This document shows, one piece after another, positions 62,340 through 64,000 of a DNA stretch of 64,000 bases (the first letter of the stretch is position 1; each line of letters opens with the position of its first letter). A program made the position numbers and the translations under genes. The notes below the pieces were generated by a model that saw nothing but the letters and a program-made list of their open reading frames with translations, did no database searches and was not told the origin of the DNA. The DNA is from Scedosporium boydii (lineage: Eukaryota > Ascomycota > Sordariomycetes > Microascales > Microascaceae): contig NJFT01000089.1 of assembly GCA_002221725.1 (NCBI GenBank), positions 62,001 through 126,000 on the forward strand. The letters are read 5' to 3'.

Positions 62340-63240
62340 CCCCGCGGCGGCCCCATTCAGCGGAGCCACAATGATCATCGCCTAGATCAAGCTGCGCGAG
62401 GCCCTTTCGGAAACTACGAAGAACACGTATACAGCTTCAATGACTTTCCTTCGCCGTTCGACGTCCTTGATGATGGCTGACGTGGGCCTCTAACGGAGTC
62501 ACTGCTCAGAGTTGTTCGTTTTCCCCACTCGGATGCGCAGACGTTACCGCCAGAGCATTTGACAGCGGCCGAGGTTAGCTCCACTTCACAGGCGGATTTT
62601 GACCTTAACAATACCGTTCACTGGATGGGATAGTTCTATGCCCTTTTCGCACCGACTGGGACTGCGCCAGTGGCCTTCAATTCGGGCACAGCCAGCGAGT
62701 CGATGCCAATTATCACGACCCAATCTAGCGCGTCTTGGCAATTACCGCCGTGGAAAACCAGCTTCTCACCAACTCCGACTAATAACAACCGACAATCGGA
62801 GACGGAGCAAGGCTTGTACGACAGCATATCCAACGAGCAACTGCACACTGGCGCATCGTCTTCTGCTTCTCGGTCGTCACTGTCCGCTGGGTCTACGCAA
62901 GTCGCACCCATGGATCCGAGGACGATACACACCGACGCAACGGAGCAGAAGCCGAATGATCCGAACCAGGCATACACCTGCCAGAGGGGATGCACCAAGG
63001 TATTCACGAGTCCAAAGGACGTCCAACAGCACTACAAGACGAAAGCCATGGCTGAGGGGAATTCAGGATCTACAGACGCCGCTGTGGCTTTTCCAACTCT
63101 CGCAAAGACCACTACCGCCGGCACCTGAAGCAAATGTCCTGCATTACTCGCCATCGCCAGCCTTATTTGTATTGCATCTGCTAAGAGGCAGAGGAAGAGA
63201 ACAGCCCCGAATGGTATTTACAACATGTGAGCCCGTGTAA
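62340..63240 (+). pseudogene. C2H2 zinc-finger transcription factor, decayed
   Basis: One plus frame reads HVYSFNDFPSPFDVLDDG, stop (TGA 62478), then VRFPHSDAQTLPPEHL, TVHWMG, stop (TAG 62631), then a Ser/Thr-rich stretch to a first finger AYTCQRGCTKVFTSPKDVQ followed by QHYKTK. After a frame change near 63,045 a second finger appears: RRCGFSNSRKDHYRRHLKQ. Two fingers at the C-terminal end after a long acidic and Ser-rich region is the usual layout of fungal C2H2 regulators. The stops fit C-to-T or G-to-A changes. It cannot make a full protein. Confidence 0.6.
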
Positions 63241-64000
63241 GGCAGGACGCAGAACCCCGGGACGACCCTTGAAAACGGCATGGCCAGTCGTCACCCGAAA
63301 AGAATTATCGATGTTTAGGGCAACCGAGCCACCCATCGTGCTCGAAATCACAACACAAAGGAGATCAATATTGAATGGATGAAAGAAATTCGGCGACTGG
63401 ATTTGCGTTTCTTGTTTTCTTTCCTTGAGATCACCTCCCTAGTCTGATCTGCATGACCTTTACCTCACTTTCGGATATTCGCATATGGCTTGGTCCGCTG
63501 TACGATCAAGCTCAGTCACAGTCCTTGTCTACTTCATCTCTTGTTTACGTTAGTTAGCGTTGGTTTTGTAGTCCCGATTATCACAGAATTAAGCCTACCA
63601 CAATTCAACCACGGTCATGCGTGGAGGGTTGCTGGTAGCAGTCTATGGATATATTCCTGTTTGTGGAACCAGATATCCAACTCCTTCCTCACTCCCTCCC
63701 TCCTTCCTCCTTCAGAGTCCTTCCGTTAGCTTCTCCTTTGTTACGAAGTTTACCCTTCCTTTTCAGTGTGATTAAATAAAGCCATGAAGTTAAGCTTCTG
63801 GATTACCGTTCCATGAGAGAGGGTATTAGTGCTTTCCCCTTTCCTTTGTCCTCGCTCCCTTATCGGATGATGTCGCTTAGATTCCCTGAGCTTTCTTGAG
63901 TTGTTATGTTACTCGATTTGCGAGCTAACATCTTTAGGAATGCATTGAGGGTTAACTGGATTCATGATGTATGTTTTCGATCGCGATGCCTTAGGGATAG
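63241..64000. other. Gene-free end of the window
   Basis: A 79-codon plus frame (63490-63729) is the only one of note and is Ser/Leu-rich without a known domain. Confidence 0.45.

Overview
The window looks like nuclear DNA of a filamentous ascomycete (Pezizomycotina, probably Eurotiomycetes-like). Genes carry short introns of about 50-120 bases with GTAAGT-like donors, and the families are typical of that group: a DHA1 drug transporter, an AcuF-type C2H2 protein, DUF6590, a NACHT-WD40 NLR, a fungal CorA-like protein and a prenylated Rho GTPase. There is no sign of operons or bacterial signals.

Layout. Bases 1-1875 hold a divergent pair: the 5' end of an MFS transporter (minus) and an isochorismatase-family gene with two in-frame stops (plus). 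Bases 1876-29700 are a repeat graveyard: Ty1/copia remnants (RNase H plus LTR at 2.2-2.9 kb, reverse transcriptase at 16.9-17.3 kb), a 500-base solo LTR with intact target-site duplication at 18.06 kb, two short related LTRs (one nested in the reverse transcriptase), two copies of an unidentified repeat (4.4 and 12.1 kb), a retropepsin-like pseudogene (24.8-25.9 kb), and tRNA-like sequences at 7.68 and 27.88 kb. Many of the stops look like C-to-T or G-to-A changes, as repeat-induced point mutation (RIP) would leave. I recognise no intact gene there.

Bases 29.7-47.6 kb are a dense island of genes whose families are linked to fungal non-self recognition and programmed cell death: a DUF6590 protein, an AcuF-like C2H2 protein, a large protein ending in a subtilisin (S8) domain, a tail-to-tail neighbour of 281 residues that I think may be gasdermin-like, a CorA-like two-helix membrane protein, and a RelA/SpoT-NACHT-WD40 NLR broken by one extra T. 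A second WD40 gene next to it is a pseudogene. The protease and its neighbour are arranged like the protease/gasdermin pairs known to trigger cell death in fungi. This is the most interesting part of the window, but the gasdermin assignment is inference from layout and pattern, not a search result.

Bases 47.6-64 kb hold a truncated sugar transporter, a type I sulfatase with three single-base homopolymer frameshifts, an atypical Rho GTPase whose switch II lacks the usual Gly-Gln, a two-exon protein with an MIT-like start, a 195-residue hypothetical protein, a perfect 28-bp hairpin, and a decayed C2H2 transcription factor. Spacers between these are long and mostly empty. The repeated +1 homopolymer differences in otherwise good genes mean that sequencing error must be excluded before calling the sulfatase and the NLR dead.
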